From positions 744,001-808,000 of the forward strand of contig CAWENQ010000004.1 of assembly GCA_963810485.1 (NCBI GenBank): 64,000 nucleotides of DNA. Reading direction: 5' to 3'. Shown here piece after piece: positions 37,406 to 45,573 of the stretch. The translations under genes and the position numbers were made by a program. A model generated the notes under the pieces. It ran no database searches, was not told where the DNA came from, and worked only from the letters and a program-made list of their open reading frames with translations. Position 1 is the stretch's first letter, and the number at the start of each line of letters is the position of its first letter. The DNA comes from DATKFM01 sp963810485. Its GTDB lineage: Bacteria; Pseudomonadota; Alphaproteobacteria; Dongiales; Dongiaceae.

Positions 37406-37744
37406 TCAATCCTGCCAGAAACGCCGGCTTGTTTCGTGATCGACATCGGCGCGCGACAGGCCCATGTCCTTCAACATGTTGTCGCTGAACGTCGCGAGTT
37501 GCCGGCGCTGCCGCGAACGCTGGAGCCAGGTCAGAAGACGATCGGCAAAGCGCTGCACCCAGCCACCGCCGGCCGCTTCCAATGGCGGCGCATGAACACC
37601 GGCTGCGTCGAGGGTGACGGCGACATCGCATAGCCAAGGACTGAGTTCGACGATAAGGGCGCGCTTGTACGGCGCGCCCTCCTCATTTGCCGGCACCGGA
37701 AGCGAACGCCGCTTCGAGCGCGCTGCGAAAGATTGCGTCCTCAT
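37406..37744 (-). CDS. DUF1127-domain protein with a long N-terminus
   Basis: This 112-residue protein ends in a DUF1127 domain (about residues 68-108: RLLTWLQRSRQRRQLATFSDNMLKDMGLSRADVDHE). DUF1127 proteins are small, basic and often stress-related; some bind RNA or act in phosphate and carbon control. This one is longer than usual, with about 65 extra N-terminal residues. It begins two bases after the mddA stop, so the two are probably co-transcribed. Confidence 0.75.
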   Translation of the reverse strand: MRTQSFAARSKRRSLPVPANEEGAPYKRALIVELSPWLCDVAVTLDAAGVHAPPLEAAGGGWVQRFADRLLTWLQRSRQRRQLATFSDNMLKDMGLSRADVDHETSRRFWQD

Positions 37745-37746
37745 GG

Positions 37747-38526
37747 CTAGCGCTGCTTCCACTGCACCAGCGGGTCCTCCGCCGGCCGGTCGACGAACTT
37801 CGCCCGGGGCAGCGGGATCAACATGCTGACCTGCCGGCGATAGCGGCGATAGCGGTCGCCGAAGAGATCGATCAGGTCGCGCTCCTCGAACTGGATCGCG
37901 ATCAGGATGTAGCCGGTCGTGGCCAGGGCGAACAGCAGATGACCGGCAGTCATCGCCGGCGTGGCCCAGAAGGCCAGCAGGAAGCCGAGATAAAGCGGAT
38001 GCCGGACCTGCTTGTAGAGCGACGGCGTGCGGAACTCCGGCGCCACCGCCGGCCAGTGCAGCAGGCGGCCGATGACCTGGCGCAACCCGAACAGCTCGAA
38101 ATGGTTGATCAGGAAAGTGCTGAAGAGAACCAGCAGCCAGCCGAGCCAGAAAATGGCGTGCAGGGCCAGAACGGCCAATGGCTGCTCGATCGTCCAGATC
38201 GGTGCGCCGATCGGCCGCCACTGCCAGTAGAGCAGCAGCAGGGCCGCGCTGGCGAAGATCACATAGGTGCTTCGCTCGACCGAGGTCGGGACGATCCTGG
38301 TCCACAGCCGCTTGAAGCCCGGCCGCGCCATGAGGCTGTGCTGAACGGCAAATAGTCCCAAAAGCGCAACATTGACCAGCAAGGACTCGATCAACGGTCC
38401 GGCGACGCCGGAATCGATCGATTTCGGCACCACCAGATTGCCGACGAATCCAATGGCATAGAGGAACGTGAAGAGGAAGATTGCGTAGGCGATGACGCCG
38501 TAGATAAGTGCAAGCAATCCGGCCAT
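37747..38526 (-). CDS. mddA: Methanethiol S-methyltransferase (MddA family)
   Basis: MddA methylates methanethiol to dimethyl sulfide with SAM. The 259-residue membrane protein has five or six helices and the family segments FLYAIGFVGNLVVPKSIDSG, FAVQHSLMARPGFKRLWTR, STFLINHFELFGLRQV and VRHPLYLGFLLAFWATPAMTAGHLLFA, with EERDLIDLFGDRYRRYRRQV near the C-terminus. ATG 38526 has GGAG six bases upstream, inside a longer possible start at 38538. It diverges from the SARP-type regulator, and a CRP-type site lies between the two. Confidence 0.85.
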   Translation of the reverse strand: MAGLLALIYGVIAYAIFLFTFLYAIGFVGNLVVPKSIDSGVAGPLIESLLVNVALLGLFAVQHSLMARPGFKRLWTRIVPTSVERSTYVIFASAALLLLYWQWRPIGAPIWTIEQPLAVLALHAIFWLGWLLVLFSTFLINHFELFGLRQVIGRLLHWPAVAPEFRTPSLYKQVRHPLYLGFLLAFWATPAMTAGHLLFALATTGYILIAIQFEERDLIDLFGDRYRRYRRQVSMLIPLPRAKFVDRPAEDPLVQWKQR

Positions 38527-38677
38527 GAGCGGCTCCATAGGGAATCGGATGGGGAGCATCAGGATACGGAAGCGGCGTCACAAGGCCGCCACAGCGCCAT
38601 CAAAAAAGTCTCAAAATTGCAAACCGGCCAACTTTACGCCCATGACCGGTTGTGATAGTGCCATGGCCCCCCGCCAG

Positions 38678-38693
38678 TGTGACCGGCGTCACA
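38678..38693. promoter_or_regulatory. CRP-type palindrome TGTGA-N6-TCACA
   Basis: TGTGACCGGCGTCACA is an exact TGTGA-N6-TCACA match in the 362-base gap between mddA and the SARP-type gene. A possible -10 TAGTGT is at 38715-38720; a start near 38727 would put the site centre at about -41.5, the class II activator position. Nothing else notable was seen in the gap. Confidence 0.6.
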
Positions 38694-38888
38694 GTTTGCC
38701 GACGCCGCCGCCGTTAGTGTTTTTAGGTGATGTTCGGATTGGCACCCACGTGCCCGGAATACAACAGCCGTGGCTGTTGTTACTGCCATACAAGTTGTGC
38801 GGCATTTTTTCGCGATCATCTCCTTACATATAGCGGCAAGTGGCCCATTTTATGTGGCTAAGGCCCATTGCAAAGAGGCTAGCTGACG

Positions 38889-40949
38889 GTGGAGATCAAA
38901 TTCATTCTTCTTGGCGGCTTTGCCGCCCAGTGGCCCGACGGCAGCGCCCTCGTGCTGCCCACGCGCAAAGCGGAAGCTCTGTTGGCCTATTTGGCCTGCC
39001 GCGCCGGGGAAGCGCAGCCGCGCGACAGGCTGACCGCTCTCCTGTGGGGCGAACGCGCCGATGCACAGGCGCGTCATAGCCTGAGCCAGACGCTGACCTC
39101 GATCCGCCGCGCGCTGAATGGCGCCGCGATGATTCTCAATGTCGACCGGGATACGGTGACCCTGCGAACCGGCGCGGCTGACATCGACATCGTCGCGTTC
39201 AAGCGTCTTGCCGCCGGCGATTCGGCCGATGATCTGCGCACCGCAGCGGATCTGTACCGGGGGCCGTTCCTCGACGGATTCAAACTGCGCGATTCCGCTT
39301 TCGACGAGTGGCTGCAGCAGGAACGCGCTCAGCTCTATGAGTTGGCGGTGACCGTGCTGATCAAACTTGCCAGATGCCAAGCGACGGCCGGCGATCTGGA
39401 CGCAGCCGCGGCAGCGCTCAATCGAGCCCTCGTGCTCGACCCCCTGGCGGAGGAAGCGCATCGCCAACTGATTCGGCTTCATCTCGATCAGGGCGCCTAC
39501 AACACGGCGATCCGCCGCTACCGGCAATGCGCCGAGATTCTGAAGCGCGAGATGAACACGGTTCCCGAGCCTGCGACCATGGAGCTGTATCGCGAGGCCC
39601 TCCGCCATCTGGAAGGCCATACGCCGCCGCGTCCTGAACCCATCGCACTTGTTTCAACGGACAACGGCCACGCGGGTCCACGTTCGGGCAGCAACGGCGA
39701 TGGCCTTTGGATGCGTCCCGCCGTCGCCGTGTTCCCGTTCGAAAATCTCAGCGAGGATCCCGATCAGGCCTATCTCGCCGACGGCATCACCGAGGACATC
39801 ATCACGGCGCTGTCATGCTGGCGGCGTTTCCCGGTCATCGCCCGCAACTCGACCGCCTTCTACATGGCAAAGCTCGGCGGCGCCGCGCGGGCAGCGCAGG
39901 AGTTGGGCGCGCGCTACTTCCTGCAAGGCAGCATGCGCCGCACTGGAACTTCATTCCGCATTTCCGTGCAACTTGTGGATTCGAATTCGGGAACGCAGCT
40001 CTGGTCGCAGCGGTACGATCGCGATGGCGGCGATTTCTTCGCCGTCCAGGATGAAATCACCACCAACATCGTCCAGAGCATCGAACCGCAGCTCAGCCGC
40101 GCCGAGATGCACCGCGCGCTGCGCAAGCATCCCGACAGTCTCGATAGCTGGGACTACACCCAGCGCGCGCTGGCGTGCCTCTACGGCGCCTTTTCGCATC
40201 TGCATGAATATGCGGGTGCCGACTCCGCCGAGGCCCGGAAATTGCTGCAGAAGGCGATCGAACTCGATCCATCCTCGTCCTATGCCCACACCTTGCTGGC
40301 GTTGTCGCATTTCCATGATGCTCTCGCCGGCTGGACGAAGAATCCGCCACGGGTCCTGGCAGCGACCCTGAGTGCCGCGCGGCGCGCCGTCGAGCTGGAC
40401 GACGATGACTGGCTGGCCCATGCGCTCCTGGGCATCGGCCTGCTCTGGGTCAACCGCCAATATGATCGCGCGCAGCATGAGGTCAAGCGGGCGATCGCGC
40501 TCAATCCGTCAGCGGTCATCGCCCATCAGTTCTCGGGCTGCGTCGCCGTTTTCGCCGGACGGCCGCAGGAGGCGCAGCTGCATCTGGAGACCGTCCTGCA
40601 ACTGGATCCGCGCTACCAGTCCCGTTCCCTGATCCTGGCCGATCTCTCGCTGGCCCGGCTTCTGCTCGGAGATCTGGAAGGCGCGGTGGCCGACGCGAAA
40701 GAAGCGCTCCGGCATGAGCCCGGCAACGTTCGCGCCTATCATCGCCTTGTCGCCGCGCTCGGGCATAAAGGACCGAAAGCAGAGGCTCAGAACGCTCTGC
40801 GGAAGCTGCTGCAGCTGCAGCCCGATTTGTCCGATACCTACATGCGGTCGACCTATCCCTTCCGCTTCCCGCAGCATATGGCGATCTTCGCCGAGGGATT
40901 TCAGCGGGCCGGATGGAATTGCGGGATTGCGTTGGAGGAGACGGGTTAG
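38889..40949 (+). CDS. SARP/BTAD-type regulator with TolB-like and TPR domains
   Basis: This 686-residue protein begins with a winged-helix-like and BTAD region (about 1-250: FILLGGFAAQWPDGSALVLPTRKAEALLAYLA, RDRLTALLWGERADAQARHSLSQTLTSIRRAL, then helical repeats). A TolB-like/CadC-type segment follows (about 275-420: PAVAVFPFENLSEDPDQAYLADGITEDIITALS), then TPR repeats to the end. It is probably a transcription factor with an ATP- or ligand-responsive TPR sensor. The GTG start at 38889 gives MEIKF. The upstream CRP-type site suggests cAMP control. Confidence 0.8.
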   Translation: MEIKFILLGGFAAQWPDGSALVLPTRKAEALLAYLACRAGEAQPRDRLTALLWGERADAQARHSLSQTLTSIRRALNGAAMILNVDRDTVTLRTGAADIDIVAFKRLAAGDSADDLRTAADLYRGPFLDGFKLRDSAFDEWLQQERAQLYELAVTVLIKLARCQATAGDLDAAAAALNRALVLDPLAEEAHRQLIRLHLDQGAYNTAIRRYRQCAEILKREMNTVPEPATMELYREALRHLEGHTPPRPEPIALVSTDNGHAGPRSGSNGDGLWMRPAVAVFPFENLSEDPDQAYLADGITEDIITALSCWRRFPVIARNSTAFYMAKLGGAARAAQELGARYFLQGSMRRTGTSFRISVQLVDSNSGTQLWSQRYDRDGGDFFAVQDEITTNIVQSIEPQLSRAEMHRALRKHPDSLDSWDYTQRALACLYGAFSHLHEYAGADSAEARKLLQKAIELDPSSSYAHTLLALSHFHDALAGWTKNPPRVLAATLSAARRAVELDDDDWLAHALLGIGLLWVNRQYDRAQHEVKRAIALNPSAVIAHQFSGCVAVFAGRPQEAQLHLETVLQLDPRYQSRSLILADLSLARLLLGDLEGAVADAKEALRHEPGNVRAYHRLVAALGHKGPKAEAQNALRKLLQLQPDLSDTYMRSTYPFRFPQHMAIFAEGFQRAGWNCGIALEETG

Positions 40950-40957
40950 CCGGAGCG

Positions 40958-41722
40958 TTACTTCCGCTCCGGCGGCGTGAGCATGCTGCGGCCGGCGCCG
41001 CCGCGGGCGCTCTCCGGGAACGGCACGACGACCGGCGACCTCGCCCGCTTCACCCTCACCGCCGTGCCGGCATAGATCTGCTTGCCGGCCTCGACCAGCG
41101 TCACGCCGCCGAGGGCCGGGAACCAGCGGGCGCCGATGCGCTCCCAGGCCGGCGCCGTCGACAGGATCGCCAGGGAGCGGGTCGGCGGCACATAGAGCGC
41201 ATGCTGGGTCTGGATGGGGATGAACATGTTGGCGCGCAGCACCTTGGATAGCTGTGACGCGGAATAGGGATGCCCCTGGCCGAAGGGCGTGCGGTCGGTC
41301 TGGGCCCAGATGCCGCGGCGGTTCGGCACCACGATCAGGATGCGGCCGCTGCCGGTGAGCACGCGCCACATCTCCTTCAACATGTCGGCGGTATGCTCGC
41401 CGCATTCCAGCCCATGCACCAGCAGCAGGCGATCGACGGACACATCGGGCAGCGGCAGCGCCGTCTCGTCCGCCAGGGCGGCGCAGTTCGGCCCCTCCGG
41501 CGGCCAGGGCAGGATGCCCTGCTGCGCCGGCATGACCGCGATCACCCGCTCCGCCTCCTCGCGGAACTGGCGCAGGAACGGCACGGCGTAGCCGAGGCCG
41601 AGCATGCTCATGCCCTTCACATCCGGCCACACCGAGCGGATCTTGCGCCGCACCAGGTGGCGCGTCACCTCGCCCATGCGGGTATTGTAGAAGTCCCGGA
41701 GATCGACCACGTCGTTCCACAT
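40958..41722 (-). CDS. Class I SAM-dependent methyltransferase
   Basis: This 254-residue protein has a SAM-binding motif I GLGYAVPFLRQF near residue 42, then ETALPLPDVSVDRLLLVHGLE and LKEMWRVLTGSGRILIVVPNRRGIWAQ, the pattern of UbiE/SmtA-type methyltransferases. The substrate is unknown. It diverges from gloB with 74 bases between the starts, and this methyltransferase-gloB pair is widespread in alphaproteobacteria. Confidence 0.85.
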   Translation of the reverse strand: MWNDVVDLRDFYNTRMGEVTRHLVRRKIRSVWPDVKGMSMLGLGYAVPFLRQFREEAERVIAVMPAQQGILPWPPEGPNCAALADETALPLPDVSVDRLLLVHGLECGEHTADMLKEMWRVLTGSGRILIVVPNRRGIWAQTDRTPFGQGHPYSASQLSKVLRANMFIPIQTQHALYVPPTRSLAILSTAPAWERIGARWFPALGGVTLVEAGKQIYAGTAVRVKRARSPVVVPFPESARGGAGRSMLTPPERK

Positions 41723-41796
41723 GGCGCCACTATAGCAGAACCGGTTAACGAAACAGCGTGGCGATTGCGGGCGCTGGATGGTAATTTCCGCCGGCC

Positions 41797-42564
41797 ATGG
41801 CGCTGGAAATCGTTCTCGTCCCCCTGCTGAAAGACAATTACGGCTATCTGCTGCGCGAGCCCGCGGCCAACCTGACGGCCGTGGTCGATCCCTCGGAGGC
41901 GGAGCCGGTGCTGGCGATGGCGCTTGGCCGCGGCTGGGAGCTGACCCATGTGCTCAACACCCACCATCACCACGACCATACCGGCGGCAATCTGCAACTG
42001 AAGCAGGCCACCGGCTGCAAGATCGTCGGGCCGAAGGCGGATCATGACCGCATCCCCGGCATCGACATCGCGGTCGAAGAAGGCCAGCGCTTCGAATTCG
42101 GCACCACCCATGCCGAGATCCTGTTCATCCCCGGCCATACCCGCGGCCATATCGCCTATTGGTTCCCGGAGAACACGGCGCTGTTCTGCGGCGACACGCT
42201 GTTCGCCATGGGCTGCGGCCGCATGTTCGAGGGCACGGCGCCGCAGATGTGGGCGTCGCTCGGCAAGCTGCGCGCCCTGCCCGCGGCGACGCGGGTCTAT
42301 TGCGGCCACGAATACACCCAGAACAACGCGCGCTTCGCCCTGACCGTGGAGCCGGGCAACGCTGCGCTCAAGCAGCGCGCTTTGCAGGTAGACGAGCTGC
42401 GCTCGCGCGGCGCGGCCACGATTCCCTCGACCATCGGCGAGGAGCAGGCGACCAATCCATTTTTCCGCGCCGACGAACCATCAGTCGCCGCCGGCGTCGG
42501 CCTCGCCGGCGCCGATCCGGTGGCGGTGTTCGCGGAGGTTCGGCGACGGAAGGATGAGTTCTAG
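41797..42564 (+). CDS. gloB: Hydroxyacylglutathione hydrolase (glyoxalase II)
   Basis: This metallo-beta-lactamase-fold enzyme hydrolyses S-lactoylglutathione in methylglyoxal detoxification. The 255-residue protein has the metal motif THHHHDHTGG (about residues 55-64), the ligands in PGHTRGHIAYW and FCGDTLFAMGCGR, and the C-terminal glutathione-binding region. ATG 41797 is right at the conserved start. Confidence 0.94.
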   Translation: MALEIVLVPLLKDNYGYLLREPAANLTAVVDPSEAEPVLAMALGRGWELTHVLNTHHHHDHTGGNLQLKQATGCKIVGPKADHDRIPGIDIAVEEGQRFEFGTTHAEILFIPGHTRGHIAYWFPENTALFCGDTLFAMGCGRMFEGTAPQMWASLGKLRALPAATRVYCGHEYTQNNARFALTVEPGNAALKQRALQVDELRSRGAATIPSTIGEEQATNPFFRADEPSVAAGVGLAGADPVAVFAEVRRRKDEF

Positions 42565-42998
42565 GGGCGGAGTGGCGTGGTCGTAAGCGTGTGCCGCCGC
42601 CGTCGTCGCCAACGTGCCATTTTCGCCTATTTTCCGCGCGGGTAAGTTTATGATCCCGAGAGGAAAACCCGCGAAATACGCGATTCCCAGGGGACCCTGA
42701 TTTTCGGGAACGATCCCATGCAAAGGAATCACGCCCGGAAAATCCTCGCGAGTAGAATTCGGGGCGAGCGGCATCGTCCGCCGCCGCGCCCGGCGCGCAT
42801 ATGGCATTCCGATAGACAATTTCCAACATCGAGGCCGCGTAGCGCGGGCGGCGGTGTCTCTAGTATGGAAGGTTTTTCCGGAAGGTGTGAGGGAACATTA
42901 TCCTGCCGGAGAATGGCCAAGGGCTGAGATCAGGGAGATCGATTTGGTGCACTGTCACCGTAATTGCCGCAATTGCTCCGACGTCAACCGATTTGACT
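42565..42998. other. Intergenic stretch after gloB
   Basis: No convincing gene in these 434 bases. A seven-base inverted repeat CGCGGGT/ACCCGCG (about 42637-42673) encloses 20-odd bases and could be a weak structured element. GC falls towards the right. Confidence 0.4.
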
Positions 42999-43583
42999 TC
43001 ATTTTTTTCTCGTTTCCTGCGTCGACATACGTTGCGCAAGCTGAAGATTTTTCTGTGTCATCCGTTTGAGATCGCTGCCCCCTGCGGTTATCCTCTGATA
43101 CGCCGCTATCGCCTGCTGATATTGTCCAAGGTCGAAATACATATTGCCGATGTTGTATGTCAACGCGCCATTCGCTGGGACGAAACGTAGAGCACGCTTA
43201 TAGTACGATAATGCCTTCTTTGGCTGTTTCAACCCGCAGTAACAGTCAGCAAGTGCCCAGAGTGACATCCAATCGCGACTGTCATGCTTAAGTGAAGTCC
43301 TAAAACATCGCATTGCTCTTGCATATCTGCCTTCACGAAACTCTAAGTCACCAACTATATACCAAGCATGATTTAGATCGGTATTGTATGGAGCCTTCAC
43401 GCGGCCAGTCCGCGAACTCAAAAGTGTTTTCCGAGCCGACTCAAACTTCTTGTGGCGCAATAGGGTATGGACTTCGCGGAAAACCATTGCTGTGGTCTTC
43501 GATGACAATACCCTTGCCTTACCAAGGAACCCAGCTCGCGCAAGCTTTGGTTCGGATCTATTGTGCTTGCTAGCGGTTTTCAT
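42999..43583 (-). CDS. TPR-repeat protein in a lower-GC patch
   Basis: This 194-residue protein has TPR units in its second half (AWYIVGDLEFREGRYARAMRCFRTSLKHDS, MSLWALADCYCGLKQPKKALSYYKRALRFVP, ALTYNIGNMYFDLGQYQQAIAAYQRITAG) and a basic N-terminus. I chose ATG 43583 (MKTASKHNR). The GC content and codon use are lower than in neighbours, suggesting acquisition. Its partner is unknown. Confidence 0.65.
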   Translation of the reverse strand: MKTASKHNRSEPKLARAGFLGKARVLSSKTTAMVFREVHTLLRHKKFESARKTLLSSRTGRVKAPYNTDLNHAWYIVGDLEFREGRYARAMRCFRTSLKHDSRDWMSLWALADCYCGLKQPKKALSYYKRALRFVPANGALTYNIGNMYFDLGQYQQAIAAYQRITAGGSDLKRMTQKNLQLAQRMSTQETRKK

Positions 43584-43874
43584 GTTGCTTCGTGGCGACC
43601 TCGCAGTTGACATATGGTCGGTAGTCCAATCGCTGCTCCAGGCCATTACCAATTCAGAGTACCGACACGACCCCCTAGAACCGAAACCGATGTCCCCTTT
43701 GTTCCATTCAATGGCCGCAGGATGTTCTCAGTTTGCTGGCCGACCAATGATCGAGCTCAGATCTTCGTCAAAGAGCGGAATTACGGTGACAGTGCATTAA
43801 ATAGCCCTGCGGCCCTTCGTGCGGACGCGGCTAGGGCCCGCTTTTGTGCGGTCGCAGCGCGCGCCCCGCTTTGA

Positions 43875-43922
43875 CACCCCCTCACCCTGCCCTCTCCCCC
43901 ACTTCGTGGGGGCGAGGGGTCA
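43875..43922. repeat. GTTCA-loop element family, partial copy C
   Basis: This copy has CCCCCTCACCCTGCCCTCTCC and the second hairpin CCCCCAC-TTC-GTGGGGG followed by CGAGGGGTCA. It lacks the long GTTCA hairpin and so is the half-element. It lies between the low-GC TPR gene region and the surface-antigen-like gene. Confidence 0.6.
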
Positions 43923-43950
43923 AATGAGGTGAGGCGTTGTTCGAGGAGCG

Positions 43951-44341
43951 CTACAGGAATTTCCACGATCCGTCGGCGACCTGGCAGCGGTCGATGACGA
44001 AGTGGTAGGGATCGGCCAGCTTGGCCAGCTTGATGTCGTGCTGGATGCGGCGGCAGGGCAGCTTCTTGTACTCGAAGCGCTCGACCAGAACGGCGGTGCC
44101 GCCATTGCCGCTTTCCGGGTTTTTCCAGGCGCGGGCCGTGCCCAGGGGCACGGTCGACATCGTCGTAGAAAGGCCGAGTGGCCTCCTCCAGCATTGCAAT
44201 GTCGGAATTCGAGAGGCTGAAGCCATCCCGGCTGAAGGGATTGACCTGTGCCACGGCCGGCGACAGGAGCAATGCCGTGACGGTGACTGCGGCGAATATC
44301 CGTGCCAGGATCATGGTCTTCACGCGCCTCCGATGCTTCAT
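43951..44341 (-). CDS. RT0821/17-kDa surface antigen-like protein (one +1 frameshift near 44160)
   Basis: The N-terminus reads as a basic signal peptide (MKHRRRVKTMILARIFAAVTVTALLLSPAVA) followed by QVNPFSRDGFSLSNSDIAMLEEATRPFYDD; the rest, in the next frame, is ARAWKNPESGNGGTAVLVERFEYKKLPCRRIQHDIKL...DRCQVADGSWKFL. The WxNPxSGNxG and C-terminal CxxxDGSWK pattern matches the RT0821/Lpp0805 surface-protein family. Removing one G near 44160 restores the frame. ATG 44314 is an alternative start. Confidence 0.65.
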
Positions 44342-44426
44342 GTTACTGTCAGGCAAAGTTAGCATCCAGTATAGCGGCCCGGCGAGCAATAAGCACTGAG
44401 GCAGCGCGGCCCATGGAGATGGCAGG

Positions 44427-45356
44427 GTGAGCAGCGAGCGGAGCAATGAATTCGGTTTCGCGCCCGGCGATGACGCGCCGATCCCCTATCTGCCGCGCAT
44501 CCGCGAGTATTACGCGGCGCTGGGTTATGGCGCGCCCTATGAATGGGCGCACTATGCCGAGGTGCCATTCCAGCCATTGCGCAAGCCGCTGGCGCAGAGC
44601 CGGATCGCACTGATCACCACGGCGGCGCCGTACCAGCCGGACAAGGGCGACCAGGGGCCGGGCGCGCCCTACAATTCGGCGGCGAAGTTCTACCAGGTCT
44701 ATTCCGGCGACGCTGATGGCACGCCCGATCTGCGCATTTCCCATGTCGCCATCGACCGGCAGCATACGCAGGCGACGGATCAGGCGGCCTACTTCCCGTT
44801 GACGGCGCTGCGCCGCGCCGCCGGGAGCGGACGCATCGGCTCTGTCGCGCCGCGGTTCCACGGCGCGCCCACCAATCGCAGCCATCGCACGACGCTGGAC
44901 ATCGACTGCCCGGAGCTTGTCAACAGGTGCAAGGCTGACGACGCCGATGCAGCGATTCTCGTGCCGAACTGCCCGATCTGCCACCAGACAGTGAGCCTGG
45001 CGGCACGGGCGCTGGAAGCGTCTGGGATCGCCACGGTGGTCATGGGCAGCGCCAAGGACATCGTGGAGTATGTCGGCGTCCCGCGGTTCCTGTTCACGGA
45101 TTTTCCGCTGGGCAATTCGGCCGGGCGGCCCCATGACGCGGAGTCGCAGGCCGTCACGCTCGAGCTCGCGTTGAGACTGCTGGAATCCGCGCCGGCGGCG
45201 CGCACGACCGTGCAATCGCCGTTGCGCTGGAGCGAGAGCCCCGACTGGAAGCTCGACTATTGCAACATCGCGCGCCTGTCACCGGAGGAGATCGCCCGCC
45301 GCCGCGCCGCTTTCGACAAGCAGAAGGCGGTGGCGAAGGAAATCCGGTCGGCGTGA
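44427..45356 (+). CDS. Glycine/betaine reductase selenoprotein B-like protein
   Basis: This 309-residue protein resembles the selenoprotein B (GrdB-like) family: PLAQSRIALITTAAPYQ near residue 54, then ISHVAIDR, FPLTALRRAAGSGRIGSVAPRFHG and LVPNCPICHQTVSLAARALEASGIATV. The active region has CPICHQT (about 182-188) and no in-frame UGA, so it would be a cysteine version. No glycine-reductase partner genes are nearby, so its function is unknown. ATG 44427 overlaps the end of the antisense neighbour region. Confidence 0.7.
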   Translation: MSSERSNEFGFAPGDDAPIPYLPRIREYYAALGYGAPYEWAHYAEVPFQPLRKPLAQSRIALITTAAPYQPDKGDQGPGAPYNSAAKFYQVYSGDADGTPDLRISHVAIDRQHTQATDQAAYFPLTALRRAAGSGRIGSVAPRFHGAPTNRSHRTTLDIDCPELVNRCKADDADAAILVPNCPICHQTVSLAARALEASGIATVVMGSAKDIVEYVGVPRFLFTDFPLGNSAGRPHDAESQAVTLELALRLLESAPAARTTVQSPLRWSESPDWKLDYCNIARLSPEEIARRRAAFDKQKAVAKEIRSA

Positions 45357-45372
45357 GTGAAGGCTGGAATGT

Positions 45373-45442
45373 CGTCTCGCCCCCACGAAGTGGGGGAGAG
45401 ACACGCGACATCCGCGTTCAGCGGATGGCGCGAGTGAGGGGG
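45373..45442. repeat. GTTCA-loop intergenic element, copy D
   Basis: This copy has CTCGCCCCCACGAAGTGGGGGAGAG followed by CATCCGC-GTTCA-GCGGATG and a GTGAGGGGG end. Its order is reversed relative to copy E just downstream, so D and E face each other 64 bases apart, right after the GrdB-like gene. Confidence 0.7.
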
Positions 45443-45505
45443 ACGGCGCCGATTTCTGCGCGCGCAAATATGCCAGCCGCCAAGAGTCTTCAACGCTTGT
45501 GCACC

Positions 45506-45573
45506 CACCCCCTCACCCGCCACATTCGCTGAACGCGAATGTGGCATCCCTCTCCCGCAGGGGGAGAGGGGAC
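45506..45573. repeat. GTTCA-loop intergenic element, copy E
   Basis: This copy has CCCCCTCACC, the hairpin GCCACATTCGC-TGAAC-GCGAATGTGGC (45519-45545, perfect 11-base stem) and CCCTCTCCCGCAGGGGGAGAGGG. It overlaps the 3' end of the DUF1194 gene, whose last codons read through it. Confidence 0.75.

Noticed and set aside
44970..44990. Selenocysteine codon in the GrdB-like gene
   Set aside because: The motif reads CPICHQT with ordinary cysteine codons; there is no in-frame UGA.
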